Assembly (NCBI GenBank): GCA_016839845.1
Contig: JAEOTL010000460.1
Span: 1 to 7,582, forward strand
Direction of reading: 5' to 3'
Length of the DNA: 7,582 bases
From: Promethearchaeota archaeon
Lineage (GTDB): Archaea; Asgardarchaeota; Lokiarchaeia; Sigynarchaeales; SOKP01
Positions within the stretch are counted from its first letter, which is position 1, and the number at the start of each line of letters is the position of its first letter. Under the pieces are notes generated by a model. The model saw only the letters and a program-made list of their open reading frames with translations, was not told the origin of the DNA and searched no databases. Below, in pieces: positions 1-5,232 of this stretch. Both the position numbers and the translations under genes were made by a program.

Positions 1-1016
1 GGATGGCAGCCGAATTTATAGAACAAGAAAAGTGTGATATAATTTACATGGGTCGTCAGTTAATATGTGATCCCGAAACCCCGAATAAATATTTTGAAGG
101 TCGAATTGAGGATATTAAGCGTTGTATTGGGTGCCTCGTAAGTTGTGGTACATGTGTATATGACGCCTATAGTGGATTGAACTATACAGAATTGACACCC
201 TCAACTGAAAAGAAAAAAATTGTCATCCTTGGAGCGGGAATTGCCGGAATGGAAGCAGCAAGAGTTGCAAAGCTTAGGGGACATGAAGTTGAAATCTATG
301 AAAAAACAGATAAAGTAGGAGGCTTAGTACCACTTTTAGCTAAGGAGTATGGTAAAGAGAGATATAATCAGATTTCTGATTTCTTAGAAGCCCAAATTAA
401 AAAGATGGGTATCCCCCTTCACTTGAATCGTGAATTATCTAAAGAAGAAGTTGCAGCATTAAAACCAGATATCTTGATTCTAGCCACCGGTTCGGAAGCC
501 ACTCTCCCCGTAAACTTGAAGGGAAAACCAAATGTGCTTACTCAAGATGAATCAATCTTAAAAACCAAAGATATGGGGAAGGATATCGTTGTATGGGGGT
601 TGAACGCATACTGGAGAGGCGGGTACGAATCCGTAGTGTCGCTTGCAGAAGAAGGCTACAATATCAAAGCTTTCATAGGACCGGAAGCAACGCTCGGACA
701 AGTAATTACTGGTGGTGGACGACGATTATGGATCACTAGGTATTTACGAGATTTAAAAGCACCAATCTACACTCAAGCCAAACTAATTGATGTAACCTCA
801 GAGGGAGTTAAGTTCTTAGACAAGGATAAGAATGAACAATTTATTGAAGCTGACAGTTTAGTTTTTTGTGGTTCTAGGATTACTCATGGTAAAGCATTGA
901 AAGAACAATTTGAGGGTGTGGCCCCTGAAATTACCTTAATTGGAGATTGCAACCGACCTCGGGATATTCAAGCAGCTATGACCGATGCCCAGAAGTATAT
1001 TCGGAGCTTAAAGTAA
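1..1016 (+). CDS. 2,4-dienoyl-CoA reductase / NADH:flavin oxidoreductase-like protein, C-terminal part (5' truncated)
   Basis: This is the C-terminal 337 residues of an Old-Yellow-Enzyme-type iron-sulfur flavoprotein. The TIM barrel is mostly missing beyond the left edge; the ATG at position 3 is almost certainly an internal methionine, because the last barrel strand with its FMN-phosphate motif (YMGRQLICDP, residues 15-24) follows at once. Next come a 4Fe-4S cysteine cluster (Cys41, 44, 48, 51), an FAD-binding Rossmann motif (GAGIAG, 77-82, with Glu100 ending strand 2), ATGS (161-164), a second nucleotide-binding region (about 193-225), and a C-terminal FAD motif ending in GDC (314-316). Family members reduce enoyl- or dienoyl-CoA, or other activated C=C bonds, with NAD(P)H. 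Two oddities are visible. The usual distal fourth cysteine is absent and Cys51 lies close instead, and the second Rossmann motif lacks a clean GxGxxG. The substrate cannot be fixed from sequence. An oligo-T stretch follows the stop codon. Confidence 0.88.
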   Translation, partial: MAAEFIEQEKCDIIYMGRQLICDPETPNKYFEGRIEDIKRCIGCLVSCGTCVYDAYSGLNYTELTPSTEKKKIVILGAGIAGMEAARVAKLRGHEVEIYEKTDKVGGLVPLLAKEYGKERYNQISDFLEAQIKKMGIPLHLNRELSKEEVAALKPDILILATGSEATLPVNLKGKPNVLTQDESILKTKDMGKDIVVWGLNAYWRGGYESVVSLAEEGYNIKAFIGPEATLGQVITGGGRRLWITRYLRDLKAPIYTQAKLIDVTSEGVKFLDKDKNEQFIEADSLVFCGSRITHGKALKEQFEGVAPEITLIGDCNRPRDIQAAMTDAQKYIRSLK

Positions 1017-1020
1017 AAGT

Positions 1021-1047
1021 CCTTTTTTTCTTATATCTTTTTTTTAA
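1021..1047 (+). terminator. Oligo-T transcription end after the reductase gene
   Basis: Two T runs (seven T at 1023-1029 and eight T at 1038-1045) lie 7 to 29 bases past the reductase stop codon, with no clear hairpin. Archaeal RNA polymerase commonly terminates at such U-rich tracts. It acts on the plus strand only and separates this gene from the convergent dsrH-like gene. Confidence 0.6.
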
Positions 1048-1054
1048 TTATTGG

Positions 1055-1396
1055 TTACATCCAAGAAACGATTTTAGGAGTGGTGACTAAAAGATCAACC
1101 AAAACATCATAATCAATACCTCTAATTCCATCTTGAAGGTTTTGGGCATCTATTCCTCGAGCTAAAAGATCTGGTTTCATTGAATAAAGAAATATGGGTA
1201 ATTTCAACAATTTAAGTAAAGAATTAGATGCTTTACTCTTTTTTGATGTACCAATAACTCCATCATGAATAAAAACCACATGAATTTTTTTTTTCTGCTC
1301 TAACTGGTATTCTAGTAGTCTTAGGAGATTTACGAGCTTTGATTCTAAGGTTGTACTAAATCCATACATATAGATTATTGAATCTTCTTCTGTTAT
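1055..1396 (-). CDS. dsrH: DsrH/TusB-family sulfur relay protein, probable AUA start
   Basis: Third gene of a DsrE-F-H operon; in the known families the three small proteins form a heterohexamer (DsrEFH, TusBCD) that passes persulfide sulfur in the cytoplasm, for tRNA thiolation or sulfur oxidation. The family pattern is visible: a β-strand followed by a serine-rich turn, HDGV (residues 44-47), a central helix, ARGI (79-82), then IDYD...LV and a C-terminal SW. The first in-frame ATG is at 1369 but would remove the first strand. I place the start at an ATA at 1396, giving 113 residues, because it sits exactly 5 bases after a GGTGAG Shine-Dalgarno site, the same spacing as in the dsrF-like gene upstream; the frame closes at 1403-1405. 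No cysteine is present, so the conserved Cys of bacterial DsrH is missing and this subunit is probably structural. Family assignment is firm; the start is an inference. Confidence 0.82.
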   Translation of the reverse strand: MTEEDSIIYMYGFSTTLESKLVNLLRLLEYQLEQKKKIHVVFIHDGVIGTSKKSKASNSLLKLLKLPIFLYSMKPDLLARGIDAQNLQDGIRGIDYDVLVDLLVTTPKIVSWM

Positions 1397-1401
1397 TTTT
1401 T

Positions 1402-1412
1402 CTCACCTTTCC
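1402..1412 (-). promoter_or_regulatory. Shine-Dalgarno site that decides the dsrH start
   Basis: The minus strand reads GGAAAGGTGAG, followed by five A and then ATA (1396-1394). The dsrF-like gene has GGAGGGTGAG, five bases, then ATG. The TGA inside this site is the stop codon that closes the dsrH frame upstream, so no start further upstream is possible. Confidence 0.7.
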
Positions 1413-1416
1413 ACTT

Positions 1417-1785
1417 TTAATATTTAAAACTCATATCTGCATTACTAATTATTTGTGATATCTCCTCAAAATTAACAATCTTGAGAGTCTCGATTGGAAG
1501 TAAATCTGTAGCAGTTAACCCCGCATTGTTGAGGGCTTCGTCATGGATAAAAACTTCCAAATCTGAAAGGTCAATCAATCTCATTATGTTCGTAAATTGA
1601 TCGACTCCTAAAGCCTCAGGATTCAAGTTTTTATTCAGGAAATACACCGCATCCTTTAATAACACAACCTTACAATCCTCTAAATCACCGACAGCAAGTA
1701 TACCTGTAGCCATTCGGATTGATTCAACCACGGAATTTTTACCAAAAGGCGAGTCCTCGCAAATAATAACAATTTTATTTACCAT
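1417..1785 (-). CDS. dsrF: DsrF/TusC-family sulfur relay protein
   Basis: A 122-residue small α/β protein, middle gene of the dsrE-F-H operon. It shows the family course: strand 1 (KIVIIC), the turn SPFGKNS (residues 12-18), a helix, then DCKVVLLKDAVYFL (37-50) matching the usual D-x-V-x-x-L-x-x-D-G-V-Y-x-L block, and later VFIHDEALNNAGL (78-90) matching the block before the last helix. In known complexes this subunit packs with DsrE and DsrH. It has only two cysteines (9 and 38), and neither is at a position I can equate with a sulfur-carrying residue. The ATG at 1785 follows a strong GGAGGGTGAG site by five bases, and the TGA in that site is the stop codon of the dsrE-like gene, so translation is probably coupled. 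Its stop lies 20 bases before the proposed dsrH start. Confidence 0.85.
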   Translation of the reverse strand: MVNKIVIICEDSPFGKNSVVESIRMATGILAVGDLEDCKVVLLKDAVYFLNKNLNPEALGVDQFTNIMRLIDLSDLEVFIHDEALNNAGLTATDLLPIETLKIVNFEEISQIISNADMSFKY

Positions 1786-1790
1786 TTTCT

Positions 1791-1800
1791 CTCACCCTCC
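1791..1800 (-). promoter_or_regulatory. Shine-Dalgarno site of dsrF, overlapping the dsrE stop
   Basis: The minus strand reads GGAGGGTGAG five bases before the ATG at 1785. The TGA within it (1794-1792) is the dsrE stop codon, a compact arrangement that suggests coupled translation. Confidence 0.75.
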
Positions 1801-2169
1801 TGGTCCGAAGAATAATACTCTATCTGAACGCGAGATCATATCTGAAAGACCACCTAATCCTTCCTGCAATGCTCCTTCAGTAAATTCTTGGTCTTGAATT
1901 CCTGTAAAACTAATCCATGTACTACAAGCCGCTAATATAGCATTAGAATTTTTACGAAACTTGCTTAGGCGATCTGAAATATTTCTTACAGAGTCAGAGG
2001 TAATATCTCTGCTTTTAATGTTATACACACCACTTCCATACAGAAAAATCCCCAATATCTCATGTCCTTTATTTAATAATGCCTCACCTAAGTTCATAAC
2101 AGTGTCTATAGCTTCATATTTATAAGGTTCCGCGCACACTACTAAAGTAAATGATACCATAGTATTCAT
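1792..2169 (-). CDS. dsrE: DsrE/TusD-family sulfur relay protein with the carrier cysteine
   Basis: First gene of the operon and the likely sulfur-carrying subunit. The 125-residue protein follows the DsrE fold: strand FTLVVCAEPYKYEA (residues 7-20), a helix, GHEILGIFLYGSGVYN (35-50, the glycine-rich loop of the family), a second helix, and AACSTW with Cys82. Cys82 corresponds to the cysteine that carries persulfide in E. coli TusD and in DsrE. A C-terminal SDRVLFFG strand closes the domain. ATG at 2169 and ATG at 2160 are both possible starts; MVSFTLVV from the second fits family N-termini slightly better. Neither has a clear Shine-Dalgarno site, and a TATA-like box lies 45 bases upstream, so the leader is probably short. 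Partner proteins TusA, TusE/DsrC or a cysteine desulfurase are not in the window, so the sulfur source and acceptor remain open. Confidence 0.87.
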   Translation of the reverse strand: MNTMVSFTLVVCAEPYKYEAIDTVMNLGEALLNKGHEILGIFLYGSGVYNIKSRDITSDSVRNISDRLSKFRKNSNAILAACSTWISFTGIQDQEFTEGALQEGLGGLSDMISRSDRVLFFGPGG

Positions 2170-2204
2170 AATTTAAAAATAATTAAATTGAGGATAAGTT
2201 TTAA

Positions 2205-2214
2205 TATTTTTATA
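2205..2214 (-). promoter_or_regulatory. TATA-like box of the dsrEFH operon
   Basis: The minus strand reads TATAAAAATA, beginning 45 bases before the ATG at 2169 and preceded by a purine-rich stretch that could act as a BRE. Transcription would begin about 15 to 20 bases before the start codon. The surroundings are very AT-rich, so the match is only suggestive. Confidence 0.45.
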
Positions 2215-2292
2215 CTTTAATCTTTTAGAAAATAGTAAAGATAAGACACCAATTAAGAAGAATAATTAAAACCTTGATGTTGACTTGATAAT

Positions 2293-3069
2293 ATGTCTAT
2301 CATCTATGAAACCTTTGGGGATTTTAATGCTGGGGCATTTTCTTATAGGCTATTACTTTCAAAGAAAACTTTGGGTACTATTACCCTCACTGACACAAGC
2401 TTGTCATTTGAATCTCAAATTGATAAAGTAGTTTTTCAAATAAAACTGTCAGATATTCAAGATTTCTTTTTGAAGTATAGGCTTTCCATCCCCCTGATTG
2501 AACTTATTACTATTCATGGAACCCATTATTCATTATTCCCATTACGCAGAAAAAACGCAGTATTTGGATCTTCGCTCGGAATGACAGAAGATCTCTTTCG
2601 ACATTTATCTAGACTAATATTCATTAAAAAACAAGTTATTCTTTTTGATGCTATCGGTTCTTTTAATCCAGGTTCTCCTAAAAGTATTAGTCCTAAAGAA
2701 TCAAGTACACAGGGGCACGTCTTTTTAACAGAAAATAAAATTTTATTTAGATCGTTCCAACAGGGAGGAAAAGATAGTATTTCAGTATCAGATATTAAAC
2801 GAATCATGATGGAAGCCGAAGGTTCAACAACTTATACGACAATTGAAACAAATAAAGGAGATTTGTTTTCATTTTCAATGTTGAAGGCTCGAAGGAAAAA
2901 ATTCAGGCAGGATCAATTCAAAACTGAGAAACTTTACGATATATTAAACCAAGTTAAAATGTACAAGGATTCTGAAAAGGTGAGCTCTTTAAATATCACA
3001 TGTTCTTCTTGCGGGAATTCAATTGCGAAAAATATGAAACATTGCCCTTTTTGTGGAAACGAAATTTGA
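2293..3069 (+). CDS. Tandem PH/GRAM-like domain protein with C-terminal zinc ribbon
   Basis: The 258-residue protein appears to hold two copies of one β-rich module. Copy 1 (about 28-108) begins GTITLTDTSLSFES and continues with an IKLSDIQ strand-turn. Copy 2 (about 141-222) begins GHVFLTENKILFRS and continues with SVSDIK. Each ends in charged, helix-prone sequence. This G-x-[IV]-x-LT-x(4)-L-x-F pattern followed by a DI strand is typical of GRAM/bacterial PH-like domains. The C-terminus carries four cysteines, C237SSC240 and C251PFC254, a zinc-ribbon knuckle pair. There is no signal peptide or membrane segment, so it is probably cytoplasmic. GRAM/PH folds often bind lipids or proteins, but no ligand can be read here. 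The ATG at 2293 has no strong Shine-Dalgarno site. It is divergent from the dsr operon and convergent with the next gene. Fold assignment is inference; the duplication and the zinc ribbon are visible. Confidence 0.72.
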   Translation: MSIIYETFGDFNAGAFSYRLLLSKKTLGTITLTDTSLSFESQIDKVVFQIKLSDIQDFFLKYRLSIPLIELITIHGTHYSLFPLRRKNAVFGSSLGMTEDLFRHLSRLIFIKKQVILFDAIGSFNPGSPKSISPKESSTQGHVFLTENKILFRSFQQGGKDSISVSDIKRIMMEAEGSTTYTTIETNKGDLFSFSMLKARRKKFRQDQFKTEKLYDILNQVKMYKDSEKVSSLNITCSSCGNSIAKNMKHCPFCGNEI

Positions 3070-3084
3070 ATTTGTCAATAAAAG

Positions 3085-3095
3085 AAAAAAAAAAA
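3085..3095 (-). terminator. Oligo-T transcription end for the TIGR04076-like gene
   Basis: A run of eleven A on the plus strand is T11 on the minus strand, beginning 25 bases past the stop codon of the minus-strand gene at 3120. It is a good archaeal U-tract terminator and lies in the gap between two convergent genes. Confidence 0.6.
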
Positions 3096-3119
3096 GATCG
3101 AGTGAGGATCTCATCAATT

Positions 3120-3431
3120 TCACTCAGCTATCCTCTCTATTTTGAAGCAGACTGGTCTAATACCATCTGGACAAGCGGTATAAATCATATCCTTACCAGT
3201 CCAACCTGAGAATCCTCCACCACATTGCAGAATTGACACGTTTTTATACAACCCATACCATGCATGATGACAAAATCCCTCTGGCATGTTTCCTGTTTCA
3301 TCTACAATGAACTGTTTACCTTCAGTCATGCCACATTTTGTAATGGGGGTTCCATCTTCTCGAATGAATGCCTTTCCAATTACATCTTCAGGACTAAACT
3401 GTTTAACTACTGTTATTTTAATATTTGACAT
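3120..3431 (-). CDS. TIGR04076-family uncharacterised cysteine-rich protein
   Basis: A 103-residue protein of the TIGR04076 type, a family of unknown function. Family traits visible are an IKITVVKQ opening strand followed by SPEDVIG, a G-x-Q-F-x-V strand, MPEGFCHHAW (residues 49-58), a GGGFSGW turn, and ACPDGIRPVCFKIERI near the end. Cysteines occur at 33, 54, 70, 87 and 95; the family conserves several, which hints at metal binding or redox chemistry, but this is not shown by sequence alone. There is no signal peptide or membrane segment. A GTG at 3440 could add three residues (MKQ), but its GTGA sits five bases before the ATG at 3431 and looks like the Shine-Dalgarno site for that ATG, so I chose 3431. 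The gene stands alone between two minus-strand-side gaps. Confidence 0.8.
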   Translation of the reverse strand: MSNIKITVVKQFSPEDVIGKAFIREDGTPITKCGMTEGKQFIVDETGNMPEGFCHHAWYGLYKNVSILQCGGGFSGWTGKDMIYTACPDGIRPVCFKIERIAE

Positions 3432-3643
3432 TTGCTTCACAACTTAAATAATTTTAAGTAATATCTTCTATACTTATTTTTTTTTTGTTAATAAATAGTG
3501 TAAGGTTGGATAATACATCTATTTAAGGGAAATATAAAGACTCTAAAGATTTAAATTCTTAGTTAGCAATATTTTATTGATCATAGACAAGAAATTATGC
3601 ATTAATAATACATAATAATTCAAACGTGAGATTTAAAAAACCA

Positions 3644-3760
3644 TGGCTCCTGTCAATCCCCTGGATTTTTGTCTTTTGGTAGTGTAACTAGTTACACTCA
3701 AAATTTACCTTCTCCTACTTAATGGATTTGACCTTGTAATTAGGTCCTTGGCAGGAGCCA
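3644..3760. repeat. 117-nt inverted-repeat element, candidate structured RNA
   Basis: The two ends are inverted repeats: TGGCTCCTGTCAA (3644-3656) and TTGGCAGGAGCCA (3748-3760), 13 pairs with one mismatch, which is a G·U pair if the plus strand is transcribed. Inside is a hairpin made of TTTTG (3674-3678), a GT bulge and the perfect palindrome 3681-3698, closed by CAAAA (3699-3703). A second hairpin pairs GACCT (3730-3734) with AGGTC (3742-3746). An alternative pairing is GTCAATCC (3653-3659 region) with GGATTTGAC (3724-3732). On the minus strand the element is followed by T6 (3640-3635), as at an RNA 3' end. It could be a non-coding RNA, a 3' structure of the longin-like transcript, or a small transposon-like remnant. 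I saw no target-site duplication and it matches no RNA family I know. Confidence 0.45.
3681..3698. repeat. Perfect 18-bp palindrome
   Basis: AGTGTAACTAGTTACACT is its own reverse complement. It forms the apical part of a hairpin within the larger inverted-repeat element. Taken alone it also has the symmetry of a binding site for a dimeric regulator, but it is about 250 bases upstream of the nearest downstream start codon (3431, minus strand). Confidence 0.8.
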
Positions 3761-3827
3761 CCCTTACCTTTAAAGCAAAGTCTCTTACTTTCAATATAGG
3801 GGGCAAAATATGGAACACTCAGTGCAT

Positions 3828-4673
3828 TCAGATCAAAAGAAAGAGTTCTAGAAAGAACATATCCAAATTCAAATCTTTGAGCAACTCCATACTATTAAAG
3901 ACATATTCAAAGACTTTTTCTTCTCTAAAATATTTAAGACATAGATTATCCCCTTTCACTCGTTTTAATGTATTAACAACAACAGTTATTAGTGATTTCA
4001 AATGTTTTATAACTAAATCCTTATCACACTTAATTAGGTTAATGTCTACTATATCGAACCATCCTTCCTTAGTGAAGGATATATTCCCCAGTTCAGGGTC
4101 GCATTTGAAGTCTTTTCGATTGGTGTAAGTATTATAGAATGTATCAATGTCGATCAGGATGTCATTCCGAGATTTACTGTACATTTTATTTTCAATTATG
4201 TTTCGCATTAAGATAAAGATGTTTTGGAAGATCCCTAGTATATCGAAGAAATCGGCAACACGAGTTAGCGATTCAACTTCCTCCCATTGATTATAATAGT
4301 CTTCAATGAGTTGGAGAAAAGGTAAAAAAACATTAATATCACCATCCCAAGTTTTACCTTTTTTTTCCCATGTTGGGGTAAACTCTTTCAGAAATGCATT
4401 TCTTATAACATTCAACCTTCCTTTCAAGATTTGAGTATCCATATCCTTTTCGCTAGCTGCGACAAAAAGTAAATTGTACTTTTGTTCTACAATATAGATC
4501 CATCTTAATCCTCCCATTTCAATAGAATCTATCGATTGTTTAAATTCCATCATAGAAAACTGGTTAAATGCGGTTAAAAATCCTGAAACGATATCCTCAT
4601 CCGCATCTGTCTTCAAAAATGATTTATATAGAAGTTTAACCCCAGAATCGCTTTCTACTATCCAGATAATCAT
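3828..4673 (-). CDS. Longin-like domain protein with an unassigned C-terminal region
   Basis: The 281-residue protein opens with what looks like a longin-type domain (about 1-100): strand IIWIVESDSGVKLLYKSF, an acidic turn, helix DIVSGFLTAFNQF (27-39), then strands around SIDSIEMGGLRWIYIVEQ and YNLLFVAAS (66-74), and a long helix up to FLKEF. In eukaryotes longin domains occur in SNAREs, Mon1-Ccz1 and adaptor or SRX proteins of membrane traffic; Asgard archaea have many copies of unknown role. The remaining ~180 residues are helical, with aromatic-rich and charged stretches (KEGWFDIVD 202-210, LKRVKGDNLCLKYF 236-249), and I do not recognise them. There is no membrane segment. The ATG at 4673 was chosen because the first strand begins immediately after it; no clear Shine-Dalgarno site is seen. 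The gene is single, divergent from the thioesterase. The longin call is fold-level inference. Confidence 0.7.
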   Translation of the reverse strand: MIIWIVESDSGVKLLYKSFLKTDADEDIVSGFLTAFNQFSMMEFKQSIDSIEMGGLRWIYIVEQKYNLLFVAASEKDMDTQILKGRLNVIRNAFLKEFTPTWEKKGKTWDGDINVFLPFLQLIEDYYNQWEEVESLTRVADFFDILGIFQNIFILMRNIIENKMYSKSRNDILIDIDTFYNTYTNRKDFKCDPELGNISFTKEGWFDIVDINLIKCDKDLVIKHLKSLITVVVNTLKRVKGDNLCLKYFREEKVFEYVFNSMELLKDLNLDMFFLELFLLI

Positions 4674-4682
4674 ATTCTTATC

Positions 4683-4692
4683 TTTGTATAAA
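4683..4692 (-). promoter_or_regulatory. Possible TATA box of the longin-like gene
   Basis: The minus strand reads TTTATACAAA, 10 to 19 bases before the ATG at 4673. The sequence resembles an archaeal TATA box, but it lies closer to the start codon than even a leaderless gene would need, so this is a weak call. Confidence 0.2.
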
Positions 4693-4730
4693 TAGGTTCA
4701 AATAAGAGAATTTTTTTTTGTACTTAAACG

Positions 4731-4738
4731 TTATAAAT
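4731..4738 (+). promoter_or_regulatory. TATA-like box of the thioesterase gene
   Basis: TTATAAAT lies 57 to 64 bases before the ATG at 4795, preceded by a TTAAACG stretch. A start of transcription near 4760 would leave a leader of about 35 bases that ends in GTGGTAAGAAT, with a weak GGT-type ribosome site. Confidence 0.4.
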
Positions 4739-4794
4739 GGATAAGTAATAATTTAATTTAACTTTTCATTGAATAACTAAAACGTGGTAAGAAT

Positions 4795-5199
4795 ATGACA
4801 AAAGAGTTTCCTCTTCAATCGAAAGGCTTTCATCCTTTTGGGGATTTAATTGGTCTAGAGTTTACAAAACACGAAAAAGGGTATTCTCAGTGTACCTTAC
4901 AAATTACACCAGAATTATTTAATCCACACCAAGTACTTCACGGGGGAGTATTATATTCAATGGCGGATACGGGGATGGGTGCCGCATTATATTCATCATT
5001 AGAACCGGGAGAACTTTGCGCTACTGTGGAGATTAAAATTACATATTTTAAACCGGTTAGCAAGGGAATACTTATTTGTGATACAAGAGTTGTTAATAGA
5101 GGAAAAAGAATTAGCACACTGGAATCCGAAATTTTTAGTGATGGGATTCTGGTGAGTAAAGCTTATGGAACCTTTTCTATTTTTCAGATGAAAAAATGA
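4795..5199 (+). CDS. PaaI-family hotdog-fold acyl-CoA thioesterase
   Basis: A single-domain hotdog protein of 134 residues, the usual length for the PaaI/YbgC-like group. The signature N43PHQVLHGGVLYSMADTG is present: His49-Gly50-Gly51 binds the thioester carbonyl and Asp58 is at the position of the catalytic aspartate of PaaI, with the same nine-residue gap from the histidine. Strands EIKITYFKPVSKG (79-91), ICDTRVVNRGKRISTLESEIF (roughly 94-114) and LVSKAYGTFSIF (119-130) complete the sheet. Family members are cytoplasmic tetramers that hydrolyse phenylacetyl-, medium- or long-chain acyl-CoA; chain preference cannot be read. It sits end to end (22 bases apart) with an acyl-CoA synthetase on the other strand, so one gene makes and the other cleaves acyl-CoA, though they are not co-transcribed. 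The ATG at 4795 is the first start before the conserved fold. Confidence 0.88.
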   Translation: MTKEFPLQSKGFHPFGDLIGLEFTKHEKGYSQCTLQITPELFNPHQVLHGGVLYSMADTGMGAALYSSLEPGELCATVEIKITYFKPVSKGILICDTRVVNRGKRISTLESEIFSDGILVSKAYGTFSIFQMKK

Positions 5200-5213
5200 G
5201 CAGAGGATTTATA

Positions 5214-5232
5214 GTTTTAATTTATTCTTTTT
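5214..5232 (+). terminator. T-rich end of the thioesterase transcript
   Basis: A T-rich tract begins about 15 bases past the thioesterase stop and runs into the last codons of the convergent synthetase gene. In the other direction, T6 on the minus strand (5196-5191) lies 26 bases past the synthetase stop, so the two transcript ends probably overlap. Confidence 0.35.

Larger units (their letters stand above)
3432..3827. other. Gene-poor 396-base region with a structured element
   Basis: No convincing coding frame is present; a plus-strand frame that begins at 3748 and runs on to 4128 is a shadow of the longin-like gene. The left two-thirds (3432-3640) is AT-rich and unremarkable apart from a T10 run at 3477-3486. 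The right part holds the inverted-repeat element at 3644-3760. The final 67 bases lead into the 3' end of the longin-like gene and hold a TATA-like CCTATATTG (minus strand, about 3792-3800). Confidence 0.6.

Noticed and set aside
2526..2807. Minus-strand open frame of 93 residues
   Set aside because: It lies wholly inside the plus-strand PH/GRAM-like gene, has no recognisable domain, and the sense gene is clearly coding.
3000..3209. Plus-strand open frame of 69 residues
   Set aside because: It overlaps the end of the PH/GRAM-like gene and the TIGR04076-like gene on the other strand and includes the poly-A tract; composition is not protein-like.
3477..3486. T10 run as a terminator of the plus-strand gene ending at 3069
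   Set aside because: It is over 400 bases past that stop codon, beyond the whole convergent gene; at most a backup site.
3596..3619. Inverted repeat ATTATG ... CATAAT
   Set aside because: Six-base arms in very AT-rich sequence are expected by chance.
3644..3760. 5S rRNA or tRNA, suggested by the ~117-nt length, closing stem and branches
   Set aside because: The conserved 5S loop sequences (such as CCGAAC) are absent on both strands, and no D-arm, anticodon arm and T-arm order can be drawn.
3644..3760. Insertion sequence or MITE with terminal inverted repeats
   Set aside because: There is no transposase and no convincing target-site duplication; the TTTAAA on each side is common in AT-rich DNA. 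Kept only as an alternative explanation.
3748..4128. Plus-strand open frame of 126 residues
   Set aside because: It is antisense to the longin-like gene, starts within the inverted-repeat element, and is low-complexity Ser/Lys-rich sequence.
4711..4719. T9 run as a terminator
   Set aside because: It lies between two divergent genes, with no plus-strand gene ending upstream; more likely part of AT-rich promoter DNA.
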